The position numbers and the translations under genes are program-made. Source: DASTDY01 sp035478375 (GTDB taxonomy: Bacteria > Patescibacteriota > Saccharimonadia > Saccharimonadales > EFPC-124). Taken from it: a DNA stretch of 20,952 nt. The stretch covers positions 1-20,952 of the forward strand of contig DATIJQ010000040.1 in NCBI GenBank assembly GCA_035478375.1. Direction: 5' to 3'. The notes under the pieces were generated by a model. It made no database searches and was not told where the DNA came from. It worked only from the letters and a program-made list of their open reading frames with translations. Positions 12,884 to 20,219 of this stretch are shown piece after piece (the first letter of the stretch is position 1; the number at the start of each line of letters is the position of its first letter).

Positions 12884-15360
12884 TGAAACTGCTTAGAATT
12901 TTAGTAGTCACCGTTATCGCGTGTATCGTCAGCCTTACTTTTACGAGCGTCGCCCATGCGGCTAACCCTGGCGATTGGCACGCCGGAAACATTGTCGATG
13001 ACGCGGTATTTTACAACAAAAATGCTATGGATGCCACCAGCATACAAAATTTTTTGAATTCTAAAGTACCAAACTGCGACAGTAACGGGACACAGCCATA
13101 CGGTAACGGCACTCGCGCCGATTATTCGCGCGCCAACGGCCAACCATTGCCAATGGTTTGCTTAAAGGACTATTACGAGAACCCCTCTACGCACGCCAAC
13201 AACCTCGACGGTCGATCAATACCAAGCGGCGGACTCAGCGCAGCACAACTTATCTCGGCGGCCGCTCAGAACTACAATATTAACCCGCAGGTCTTAATTA
13301 TATTGCTACAAAAAGAGCAAGGGCTTATTACCGACGACTGGCCGTGGGATATCCAATATCGTAGCGCTACCGGCTATGGTTGTCCTGACAGTTCGGTGTG
13401 CGATTCGCAATATTACGGCTTTTTTAACCAGGTCAACAATGCTGCTCGCCAGTTCCGTCTGTATGCCAATAACCCAAACAACTACAACTATGTTGCCGGC
13501 ATGAACAATGCTATTTTGTATAGTCCAAATACCAGTTGTGGAACGGCAAATGTTTACATCCAAAACCAAGCAACTGCCGGGTTGTATAACTATACGCCAT
13601 ACACGCCAAACCAAGCCGCCCTTAATAATTTATACGGCACGGGTGATGGCTGTTCGAGCTACGGCAACCGCAACTTTTGGCGTTATTTTGTTGATTGGTT
13701 TGGATCAACGTACATAAATTATTCCTGGCAAACTGTCGCCCAAGCAGCTTATTACGACAGTGGCAAACAAGCACCTGCCAGCGTTGGTCAACTTGTGGCA
13801 GGCCAGCGATATTACATTACAATGACCGTTAAAAACAACGGCAATGTTACCTGGCAACAGGGTGGCAATAACCCGGTTGTTTTAGCGACGAGTGGACCGC
13901 AAGATCGCGCAAGTCCTTTCTGCGATAGCACATGGACAAACGCGTCTAGTTGTAATCGTCCCGCTCTTTTGCACGAAAACAGCGTCGCCCCCGGTCAATA
14001 TGGTTCGTTTGAATTTTGGGTTACAGCGCCGAGTACGCCAGGGCAATATAGCGAGACGTTCACCCCCGTTATGGCTGGCATGTCGTGGATGCCGGGAAGC
14101 GTGCTGTTCCCTATGACAGTCGTTGCGCAGCCAACGTACAACGCAACAGTTCTCGGTCAAGCCGCGTACACAAATTCCAGCAAACAAACAGGCGTTGATC
14201 TTACGCAGCTCGTCCAAGGCAACCGCTACTACTTAACCGAGATTGTTAGGAACGATGGTAACGCTATATGGCATAACGATGGCAGTAATCCGGTTAATTT
14301 AGGTACGGTCGCACCGCAGGATCACGTCAGTCGTTTTTGCGATAACACCTGGACCGCTTGCAGCAGGGCGGCAACGCTTAACGAAGCTACGGTGTATCCA
14401 GGACAATACGGCAGCTTTAGTTTTTGGATAACCGCCCCAACCACCGGCAACTACAATGAATCGTTTGCACCAGTCATGGAAGGCAGAAGTTGGATGACCA
14501 ACGCCACAAGCACCTTTAACATGCGCATTGAACCTTACACGTGGGCAGCGCAAGGTTTCCAGGCATTTACCGACAGCTCAAAAAGTACCAAAGTTAGCAT
14601 GAATAATCTGGACCCGCGTCAACGCTACTACATCGTCGCCTATATCCAAAACCTTGGTTGGGCACCCTGGTCGCGCAACGGCAGCACTCCTTTTACACTC
14701 GCTACCGCCGGACCAAATGACCGTACGAGCGCTTTTTGTGACACAACGTGGAGCAGCTGTAATCGCGCCGGTATATTGCACGAAAACAGCGTTAACGGTG
14801 GCTATACCGGCTCGGTCGAATTCTGGATAAACACACCGGTAGACCCTGGCGATTACAATGAATCGTTCATGCCAATACTCGACGGCGCTAGCCCCACGTG
14901 GCTTGGTGGCGACACTATCACCATGCCAATGCACGTTAACCAACCGCGACTGTCGTGGCAGATTATTAGCCAAGGCGCGTATGCCGATAGCACAAAATCA
15001 ACACCGCTTAATCTTGGCAACGTGCAAGCTGGCCAGCGCCTTTATCTCACCATGATCCTTAAAAATACAAGCAACACAACATGGTACCAAGGCACTGGTA
15101 ACCCTACGCATTTAGCCACCGTTACGCCGCGCGACCGCCACAGCGCGATTTGCGATAGCACCTGGGTCAACAATACAAACTGCAACCGCGCTACTGCGTT
15201 GCACGAAAACAGCGTCGCCCCCGGTCAATACGGTTCGTTTGAATTTTGGGTTACAGCGCCGAGTACGCCAGGGCAGTATAGCGAAGTTTTCGCCCCTGTC
15301 ATTGCCGGCGTTGGTTGGTTAGACGACCATTCAGCAGCCTACCCAATGACCGTGCATTAA
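12883..15360 (+). CDS. Secreted protein: putative lysozyme-like domain plus four Ig-like repeats
   Basis: The 825-aa precursor begins with a signal peptide (1-26) ending A-H-A before A27. Residues about 27-275 form an N-terminal domain with six Cys (65, 93, 167, 173, 219, 257) and the segment L-L-Q-K-E145-Q-G-L. This loosely resembles the catalytic Glu helix of lysozyme-fold muramidases, but that function is unproven. Four repeats of about 130 aa follow (about 281-412, 421-548, 553-685, 691-824). Each has an N-x-G or similar turn before a conserved Trp, F/I-C-D-x-T-W and a second Cys 7-10 residues later, then G-Q-Y-G-S-F-E-F-W or similar. Each carries a probable disulfide. They resemble NBR1-type or other Ig-like beta-sandwiches. 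There is no C-terminal anchor or sorting signal. It is coupled to the upstream gene by TAATG. Likely role: cell-surface or wall-associated binding; inference. Confidence 0.85.
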   Translation: MKLLRILVVTVIACIVSLTFTSVAHAANPGDWHAGNIVDDAVFYNKNAMDATSIQNFLNSKVPNCDSNGTQPYGNGTRADYSRANGQPLPMVCLKDYYENPSTHANNLDGRSIPSGGLSAAQLISAAAQNYNINPQVLIILLQKEQGLITDDWPWDIQYRSATGYGCPDSSVCDSQYYGFFNQVNNAARQFRLYANNPNNYNYVAGMNNAILYSPNTSCGTANVYIQNQATAGLYNYTPYTPNQAALNNLYGTGDGCSSYGNRNFWRYFVDWFGSTYINYSWQTVAQAAYYDSGKQAPASVGQLVAGQRYYITMTVKNNGNVTWQQGGNNPVVLATSGPQDRASPFCDSTWTNASSCNRPALLHENSVAPGQYGSFEFWVTAPSTPGQYSETFTPVMAGMSWMPGSVLFPMTVVAQPTYNATVLGQAAYTNSSKQTGVDLTQLVQGNRYYLTEIVRNDGNAIWHNDGSNPVNLGTVAPQDHVSRFCDNTWTACSRAATLNEATVYPGQYGSFSFWITAPTTGNYNESFAPVMEGRSWMTNATSTFNMRIEPYTWAAQGFQAFTDSSKSTKVSMNNLDPRQRYYIVAYIQNLGWAPWSRNGSTPFTLATAGPNDRTSAFCDTTWSSCNRAGILHENSVNGGYTGSVEFWINTPVDPGDYNESFMPILDGASPTWLGGDTITMPMHVNQPRLSWQIISQGAYADSTKSTPLNLGNVQAGQRLYLTMILKNTSNTTWYQGTGNPTHLATVTPRDRHSAICDSTWVNNTNCNRATALHENSVAPGQYGSFEFWVTAPSTPGQYSEVFAPVIAGVGWLDDHSAAYPMTVH
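13969..14054 (+). repeat. Near-identical DNA segment in Ig repeat 1 (copy A)
   Basis: This 86-base stretch matches 15199-15284 at 84 of 86 positions, the only differences being a T/C and an A/G, both synonymous. It encodes L-H-E-N-S-V-A-P through Q-Y-S. Flanking sequence of the same repeats is far more diverged. Confidence 0.9.
15199..15284 (+). repeat. Near-identical DNA segment in Ig repeat 4 (copy B)
   Basis: Partner of 13969-14054, about 1.2 kb downstream in the same gene and in the same orientation and reading frame. Confidence 0.9.
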
Positions 15361-15393
15361 AAATAACGCCTGCTACATTTGCAGGCGTTATTT
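15361..15393. terminator. Bidirectional intrinsic terminator between convergent genes
   Basis: A perfect 13-base stem (15361-15373 with 15381-15393, core AACGCCTGC/GCAGGCGTT) encloses the 7-base loop TACATTT. It starts right after the plus-strand stop and lies 3 bases beyond the minus-strand stop. On the minus strand the stem runs into TTATTTTTAA, a good U-tract. On the plus strand the U-rich part is shorter (TTATTT, then GG), so termination may be stronger for the minus-strand unit. Confidence 0.88.
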
Positions 15394-15396
15394 GGT

Positions 15397-16683
15397 CTAG
15401 TCTTTTTGCATTCCTTTTATGGCTGCTTGCACTTGCTGGAATGAATCATCCCAGGTAGTTATTTTGTAATCCTTTTTTATCTTTGCTTCTTTAGCTTGCA
15501 AATCGCGCGGATTTTTTACATAGTGCATAATCTTTTCCATCATACTGACTGGATCGCTTGGCGAAAAGTAATCTACAAGATCGCCACCAATCTCGGGCAT
15601 AGATGATTGGTCAGACGATAAACACATTTTACCAAACGCTAATGATTCAGTTATCATAAGCCCCCATCCTTCATAAAATGACGGGAAAACAGTCACTAAA
15701 CAGTTCTTATACAGCCATGCCAGCTCTTGATCGCTTGGCCGCGTAAAAATAAACTTCTTACTAAGCACAGGGTCTTTTTCGACGATGTAGGCAAAATCGT
15801 TCGACAACCAGCCGCGTTTGCCAACCAGCACGACCTTAGGGAAATCGACGTACCCACGGCGCTGTGCTTCGCGAGCTGCATAGTACAATGCCATGTGGTT
15901 TTTACGGCCTTCAATGGTGCTCACATACAAAATAAATTTATCTTTTGTAACGTCTATCGCTGGTTTAATCGGTTCGGTTTTTACAAAATCATCGCCAAGG
16001 CGGAACATACCGACTTTAATTTTTGGTAGGTGATTATCTTTTACAAACTGCAAAATATCTTTTTTACTAGACTGCGAGGTGGTCATTACGCCGTCGCAAT
16101 GAGCAAACATACGTTTCATGTAATTCACAAATTGCTCGTCCATTCCAGGAACAAAGTAGCCAGGCAATATTGCGGGTAACATGTCGTGGACCATAAGGTA
16201 CACTTTGAGCCCTGTTTTTTCGCGCTCTTTTATTATAAGATTTGCAAATTCTTTGCCCGACCAGTCGCCGCTTGTAATAAAGAAAATGTCGCCTGGTTTA
16301 AAAACAACAGGTGTTTCTTTGGCGTCAGAGCGGTGGAGTTGCCCACGTAAAAACGCCTTGGCTTCGGGCGACACAAGTTGGCCAGCAACGCGGCGAGCCT
16401 TAGAAAGCGCACGACGATACAACGGTCGTGCAACGGTAGCAGGCGAGACTTCCTCGCCTATTGGCGGTGTTGTTTGTTGTTGCAGCGCCTGGAACTTATG
16501 ATCAACATGCGCAAAATCAAACTCCGCCAGCTTATTGCTTTCTTTGTGGAATACGCAAAACTTCACATTCGGTAGTTCGGCGTAGCGTTTTGCCAAGTTG
16601 TATTCGACGCGCTGAATACCGGTCAGGTGACCCTTCCAGTTAACAAGTATTGTAAGATCAAGCCAGATTGTTCCTTGTGACAT
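15397..16683 (-). CDS. GT4 family glycosyltransferase
   Basis: This 428-aa soluble GT-B enzyme starts with I-W-L-D-L-T, has G-I-Q-R-V-E (22-27) in the acceptor domain, S-T-I-E-G-R-K-N-H (255-263) at the start of the nucleotide-sugar domain, and the E-x7-E motif E338-G-W-G-L-M-I-T-E346. An unusual basic stretch around residues 85-120 (many Arg/Lys) separates parts of the N-terminal domain. The ATG directly follows the stop of the upstream double-GT4 gene, with AAGGAG 6 bases before it, so both are in one operon. It is the last gene of the minus-strand unit and is followed by the hairpin at 15361-15393. Its N-terminal domain resembles that of the double GT4 upstream, suggesting successive steps on one glycan. 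Donor and acceptor are unknown. Confidence 0.92.
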   Translation of the reverse strand: MSQGTIWLDLTILVNWKGHLTGIQRVEYNLAKRYAELPNVKFCVFHKESNKLAEFDFAHVDHKFQALQQQTTPPIGEEVSPATVARPLYRRALSKARRVAGQLVSPEAKAFLRGQLHRSDAKETPVVFKPGDIFFITSGDWSGKEFANLIIKEREKTGLKVYLMVHDMLPAILPGYFVPGMDEQFVNYMKRMFAHCDGVMTTSQSSKKDILQFVKDNHLPKIKVGMFRLGDDFVKTEPIKPAIDVTKDKFILYVSTIEGRKNHMALYYAAREAQRRGYVDFPKVVLVGKRGWLSNDFAYIVEKDPVLSKKFIFTRPSDQELAWLYKNCLVTVFPSFYEGWGLMITESLAFGKMCLSSDQSSMPEIGGDLVDYFSPSDPVSMMEKIMHYVKNPRDLQAKEAKIKKDYKITTWDDSFQQVQAAIKGMQKD

Positions 16684-19059
16684 TTATTGCTCCTTAATTG
16701 CATTATATTTTTCGATTACAGCTTGCGGGCTATGACTTTCGCGCACTGCGGTTGCACGTTTGCGATTTGGCGATGGCGACGTGTCATTAACAATGTCAGC
16801 CAGCAATTGCACATACGTTTGCGGCGCATGGTGTTTTGCCACATACGCTTTAGCGGCCATACCAATGTGTTTGCGTTCTTCTGTAGCATCAATAAGCGAC
16901 ACAATCTTTTGGTGAATCTCTGCAGTGTCACTCACTTTTATAACCGCTTCTTGGGGGATTTCCGCAAACCAGCCAAGGTCGGCGTTGACCATAACAACAC
17001 AGCCGTAGCGCATGGCCTCCAGCACAGTCAGCGATGTTTCGCCACGATAATGTGAACGGTAGTTTACTAAAATATCGAGGTTTAAAAGCTGCATCTGGTA
17101 GTCAAGATCTGATAAGTCAGTGCTTATACGTACGTTCTTATACTCTTTGAGTTCTTCAATCGACTTAGGGTCGACAAAGCTAAATCCAAAAACATGGAAC
17201 ATAACTTTGTCGGCAAGCGTCTCGTCGCTGGCCAAACTTTTTATAATGTCGAGCCCTTTACGCCCACCAAGCACGCCGGCAAGCCCGACATGAACCTTTT
17301 CGCGCTGCTGCGACTGCACATTTTGAGTAGGAGCGGGCGTCGGCAATTCGCCTTTTATAACCCGAGCACCAGTTTGTAACAACGGTTCGATCGCCTTTTG
17401 AGCATACTCAGAATGAACCACAGTTGCAATTTGATTATTAACCAACGACGTTATGAACCCAGTTTTTTTAGTACTCGTAAAGGCGTCGAGCTGCGCTTCT
17501 GCCGCCAAACGTTCTGGCGACATATAGCCAAGGCGCACCATGTCACCAAATGCATCACTTAATACGGTATCGTGCACAATTGCGATGCCTGGCATGTGCA
17601 GTGCGTTAACAATGGCGTAAAAACAGTATTCACTGTTACCAATATGGTAAATTACCGCGTCATAATTGCGGTACGCTTGCATATTAAATTCCTCAACGTC
17701 AAAACATGGCGCTAAATGCTTAATGTAGTTAGGGCGTACGCGGACAGGTGGTTTTTCTTTACGGTTTTCAAAATAATAGTGGACATCAAATAACTGACTG
17801 GTTGCATAATGTAGCTCTTGGACTACTTTGCCAACGGCCGAAAAACCATCTGGCGCCGGCGCCACAATCGCTAATCTTGGCTTTTGAACCGGCGTTTTTT
17901 GGATTGGCTCAATCTCCAACGCATGCTGCAATAATTTTGCAGTGCGGCTCCACGTGTAATGCTGGTTAATGTCTTTGTAGAGCTTTTGTTTTTCGGTCCA
18001 GTGTGTGCCATTAAGTGCCTGATACAGTTTGTGGGTGATATCGCTTATATCGAGTGGATCAAAAAGGTAAAAGGCTTCTTCTGATATTTCGCGGAACACT
18101 GGAACATTAGAACACACGACTTTTTTACCCATCTTTACCGCTTCGAGCACAGGCAAACCAAGCCCTTCATATTCTGAGGTGAACAAAACTACTTCGGCGT
18201 GTTTATACAACCACGCCAGCTCGGCATCACTGACATTACCGGTAAAGATCGCGTCTTTGCTAAGCGCTGTCAGTGCTCTTTTGCGTGCTTCGTCAAACTT
18301 TGAGGTAACGACCAGCTTATAATCTTTACCCGTTAATGTACGTAGCTGCTTAAAAGCTTGGAGGGCGGCGTGATTGTTTTTGCGGATATCATCACTTGTT
18401 GGGAATAAAATGTAACGCTCAGGCAAGTCGATATCTGGTTTTTTGAATTCGTCAAACATGCCGTCGATGCATGCACCGTCAATATTAACGACATGACTAT
18501 TGTCATGTGGCATGCCATAATAAACAGCTAAATCGTCGGCAATGGTTTGCGAAATAGTAAAAATTTTGTCGGCAGCAAATAATACCTTGTGGCGTTCCAA
18601 ATAGTTATCATACTTAATTGCCTGCACATAACGGTGGAAGTAGAGAAGTGGGATTGCATCGTAATACAATAAACTTGTTTCGACGCCGGCCGGGAAAACG
18701 CTTGCTGTTGGTTCTTGGAATAGACACGGGATCATAAAAAGCATGCGGCCGCTTGTTTGTTGCGTGGCTATATACTCATTTAGTACTTTTTTATTGTGGG
18801 CAGCAGCAGTTTTGTAGCCGGTTTTGTCTGTGGAATGTAAGTCGAGCGTAACTATAGTAGCAGTAGGGCAAACGGCCTTCATGGCAGTAAGCGCATTATC
18901 GTTTTTAGGCAAGTTGCTCGAAAAAATAAGTGTGTAATGCGTTTGCTCCGACAATGCATACAGCGATTGCAATAACGAACGCACATATCGCCCCATACCG
19001 CGATCCCACGCTGGCGTTTGGAAAAACTGACAGTCAATATACAGATTATTTTTGGTCAT
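16684..19059 (-). CDS. Tandem double-domain GT4 glycosyltransferase
   Basis: This 791-aa protein contains two GT-B units in one chain. The first (about 1-385) has D-R-G-M-G-R-Y (19-25), S-D-D-I-R-K-N-N-H (222-230) and E298-G-L-G-L-P-V-L-E306, a full E-x7-E motif. The second (about 394-755) begins P-R-L-A-I-V-A-P, has G-L-A-G-V-L-G-G-R-K-G (592-602) and then G673-E-T-S-L-T-V-L-E681, where the first motif Glu is Gly or shifted by one. A Lys/Arg/Ser-rich tail follows. Two active sites could add two sugars, or the second could be regulatory. The ATG at 19059 is chosen over GTG at 19062: AAGGAG lies 5 bases before the ATG but only 2 before the GTG. It overlaps the methyltransferase gene by 14 bases and abuts the next GT4. 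Confidence 0.92.
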   Translation of the reverse strand: MTKNNLYIDCQFFQTPAWDRGMGRYVRSLLQSLYALSEQTHYTLIFSSNLPKNDNALTAMKAVCPTATIVTLDLHSTDKTGYKTAAAHNKKVLNEYIATQQTSGRMLFMIPCLFQEPTASVFPAGVETSLLYYDAIPLLYFHRYVQAIKYDNYLERHKVLFAADKIFTISQTIADDLAVYYGMPHDNSHVVNIDGACIDGMFDEFKKPDIDLPERYILFPTSDDIRKNNHAALQAFKQLRTLTGKDYKLVVTSKFDEARKRALTALSKDAIFTGNVSDAELAWLYKHAEVVLFTSEYEGLGLPVLEAVKMGKKVVCSNVPVFREISEEAFYLFDPLDISDITHKLYQALNGTHWTEKQKLYKDINQHYTWSRTAKLLQHALEIEPIQKTPVQKPRLAIVAPAPDGFSAVGKVVQELHYATSQLFDVHYYFENRKEKPPVRVRPNYIKHLAPCFDVEEFNMQAYRNYDAVIYHIGNSEYCFYAIVNALHMPGIAIVHDTVLSDAFGDMVRLGYMSPERLAAEAQLDAFTSTKKTGFITSLVNNQIATVVHSEYAQKAIEPLLQTGARVIKGELPTPAPTQNVQSQQREKVHVGLAGVLGGRKGLDIIKSLASDETLADKVMFHVFGFSFVDPKSIEELKEYKNVRISTDLSDLDYQMQLLNLDILVNYRSHYRGETSLTVLEAMRYGCVVMVNADLGWFAEIPQEAVIKVSDTAEIHQKIVSLIDATEERKHIGMAAKAYVAKHHAPQTYVQLLADIVNDTSPSPNRKRATAVRESHSPQAVIEKYNAIKEQ
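16690..16695 (-). promoter_or_regulatory. Shine-Dalgarno site of the terminal GT4 gene
   Basis: AAGGAG on the minus strand, 6 bases before the ATG at 16683 and inside the end of the double-GT4 gene. It contrasts with the leaderless arrangement of several first genes elsewhere in the window. Confidence 0.75.
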
Positions 19060-20218
19060 CACCGCTCCTTTTTAGCGCCGTTTTTGCAAGCTTAATGCTT
19101 TTACGCGCTGCCCGCTTTGCAAAAATATAGCTGCCGTGCACTGCCTTGTACGCGTAAAATTTCTGCGGCCGGCGCGGCTTGCTAAAGTTGTAGTAGGTTT
19201 GCATGTCATTGTCGCGAATAGAGCGCAAAAGAGCTTTTTTGTCTGAGCCGTCGTAGTGCAGGCTTACCCCGCCAAGCGGTGGGGCACCGACTATTTTAGG
19301 GACTTGCAGATGCTCAATGCGTGCGGCAATAACATTATCGGCCGCTTTTACAACAAGTTTTAGGGCAGTTTTGAGGCGTTTTTGTTTAGCGACTGTTTTT
19401 TCGGCTTCAAGCTTAGCCGCCTCAAGCTGACGAATGCGTATGCTCTGTACTTCTTGTTTGGCCTGCTCGTCAGCGAGTCGTTTCTCTAGAGTACGTATTT
19501 TAGCTTGGTCTTCAATAAACCTATTTTGTATGTGGTAGGGAATCACTTGGGCTGCGAGCAATGTTTGCGGGTACGAAAAATTTTTGCGCCGCGCGTCGCT
19601 TTCTTTGGCTAAATAATAATCATTTAAGCCGTCATTCCATACCTTTTCGTACTTATTTTTGAGGAGGATTGCCTGCCAATCTTTGCCCTGTACGTCGTGA
19701 TTGGCTTCGATGCATAGCATTTCGGGTCGGATTTTTTGCCAATCATTACCAGCAATCACCTCATATTCAAACCCCTCAACGTCAATTTTCATAAAATGAA
19801 TATGTTTGAGCGGATACTTTGTAAATAATTCCTTTAGGGTGATCACCGGCACTTTAACGTCGGTGAACGCGGCGGTTTTTTCTTGGGGAGCCTTGCTGTG
19901 TTTACGCTGTAATTCTGCCGAGAATGTCGACAAACCGCTGTTTGCATACTGACGGAGCGGGAGTTCGCCAGGTTTATCTGCAATGCCGACGCAAACATTT
20001 GTATCTCCGGGCCGGTCTTGGGTGATGCGTTCGCATAAACTGGCGATTGGCTCGACATTTATACCCCGCCACCCTTTAAGATAAAAATGTTTGGTAACGG
20101 AATCATGTACCGGATCGTTAGCGCCAATATCTACATACGTGCCTTTAGTGACGTCCTTAAAAAACGTATCCAAAATAACGTCTTCGCGGTTTTGAGCATA
20201 GGTAATAAATTGTTTCAT
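19046..20218 (-). CDS. FkbM-family methyltransferase with C-terminal coiled coil
   Basis: This 390-aa protein has an N-terminal SAM-dependent methyltransferase domain (about 1-205) with V-D-I-G-A-N-D (29-35), N-V-E-P (54-57) and K-I-D-V-E-G-F-E (144-151), typical of the FkbM family that O-methylates sugars or related metabolites. After it comes a Glu/Lys/Gln-rich coiled coil (about 234-285), a region of unknown type, and a strongly basic tail (about 347-388). This makes it about 150 residues longer than a bare FkbM domain. Context among GT4 enzymes points to methylation of a glycan, perhaps as a chain-ending step, with the coiled coil tethering it to another enzyme. One base separates it from the upstream GT4 stop; AAGG lies 7 bases before the ATG. 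It overlaps the double GT4 by 14 bases. Confidence 0.9.
   Translation of the reverse strand: MKQFITYAQNREDVILDTFFKDVTKGTYVDIGANDPVHDSVTKHFYLKGWRGINVEPIASLCERITQDRPGDTNVCVGIADKPGELPLRQYANSGLSTFSAELQRKHSKAPQEKTAAFTDVKVPVITLKELFTKYPLKHIHFMKIDVEGFEYEVIAGNDWQKIRPEMLCIEANHDVQGKDWQAILLKNKYEKVWNDGLNDYYLAKESDARRKNFSYPQTLLAAQVIPYHIQNRFIEDQAKIRTLEKRLADEQAKQEVQSIRIRQLEAAKLEAEKTVAKQKRLKTALKLVVKAADNVIAARIEHLQVPKIVGAPPLGGVSLHYDGSDKKALLRSIRDNDMQTYYNFSKPRRPQKFYAYKAVHGSYIFAKRAARKSIKLAKTALKRSGDDQK
19065..19070 (-). promoter_or_regulatory. Shine-Dalgarno site that fixes the double-GT4 start
   Basis: AAGGAG on the minus strand, 5 bases before the ATG at 19059 but only 2 before the in-frame GTG at 19062. It therefore supports the ATG. 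Confidence 0.75.
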
Positions 20219-20219
20219 G

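Noticed and set aside
13882..14217. 111-codon minus-strand open frame, with another at 14578-14973.
   Set aside because: These are shadows of the Ig repeats; they recur at the same place in different repeats because the coding strand is repeated.
12883..15360. The four repeats as a possible mobile element or CRISPR-like array.
   Set aside because: The repeats are protein-level (about 130 residues), in frame and mostly diverged in DNA; only one 86-base pair is nearly identical, and there are no spacers or transposase.
16687..17055. 122-codon plus-strand open frame; similar ones at 6530-6895 and 20326-20679.
   Set aside because: All lie opposite well-supported genes in another frame and have no family features or ribosome site.
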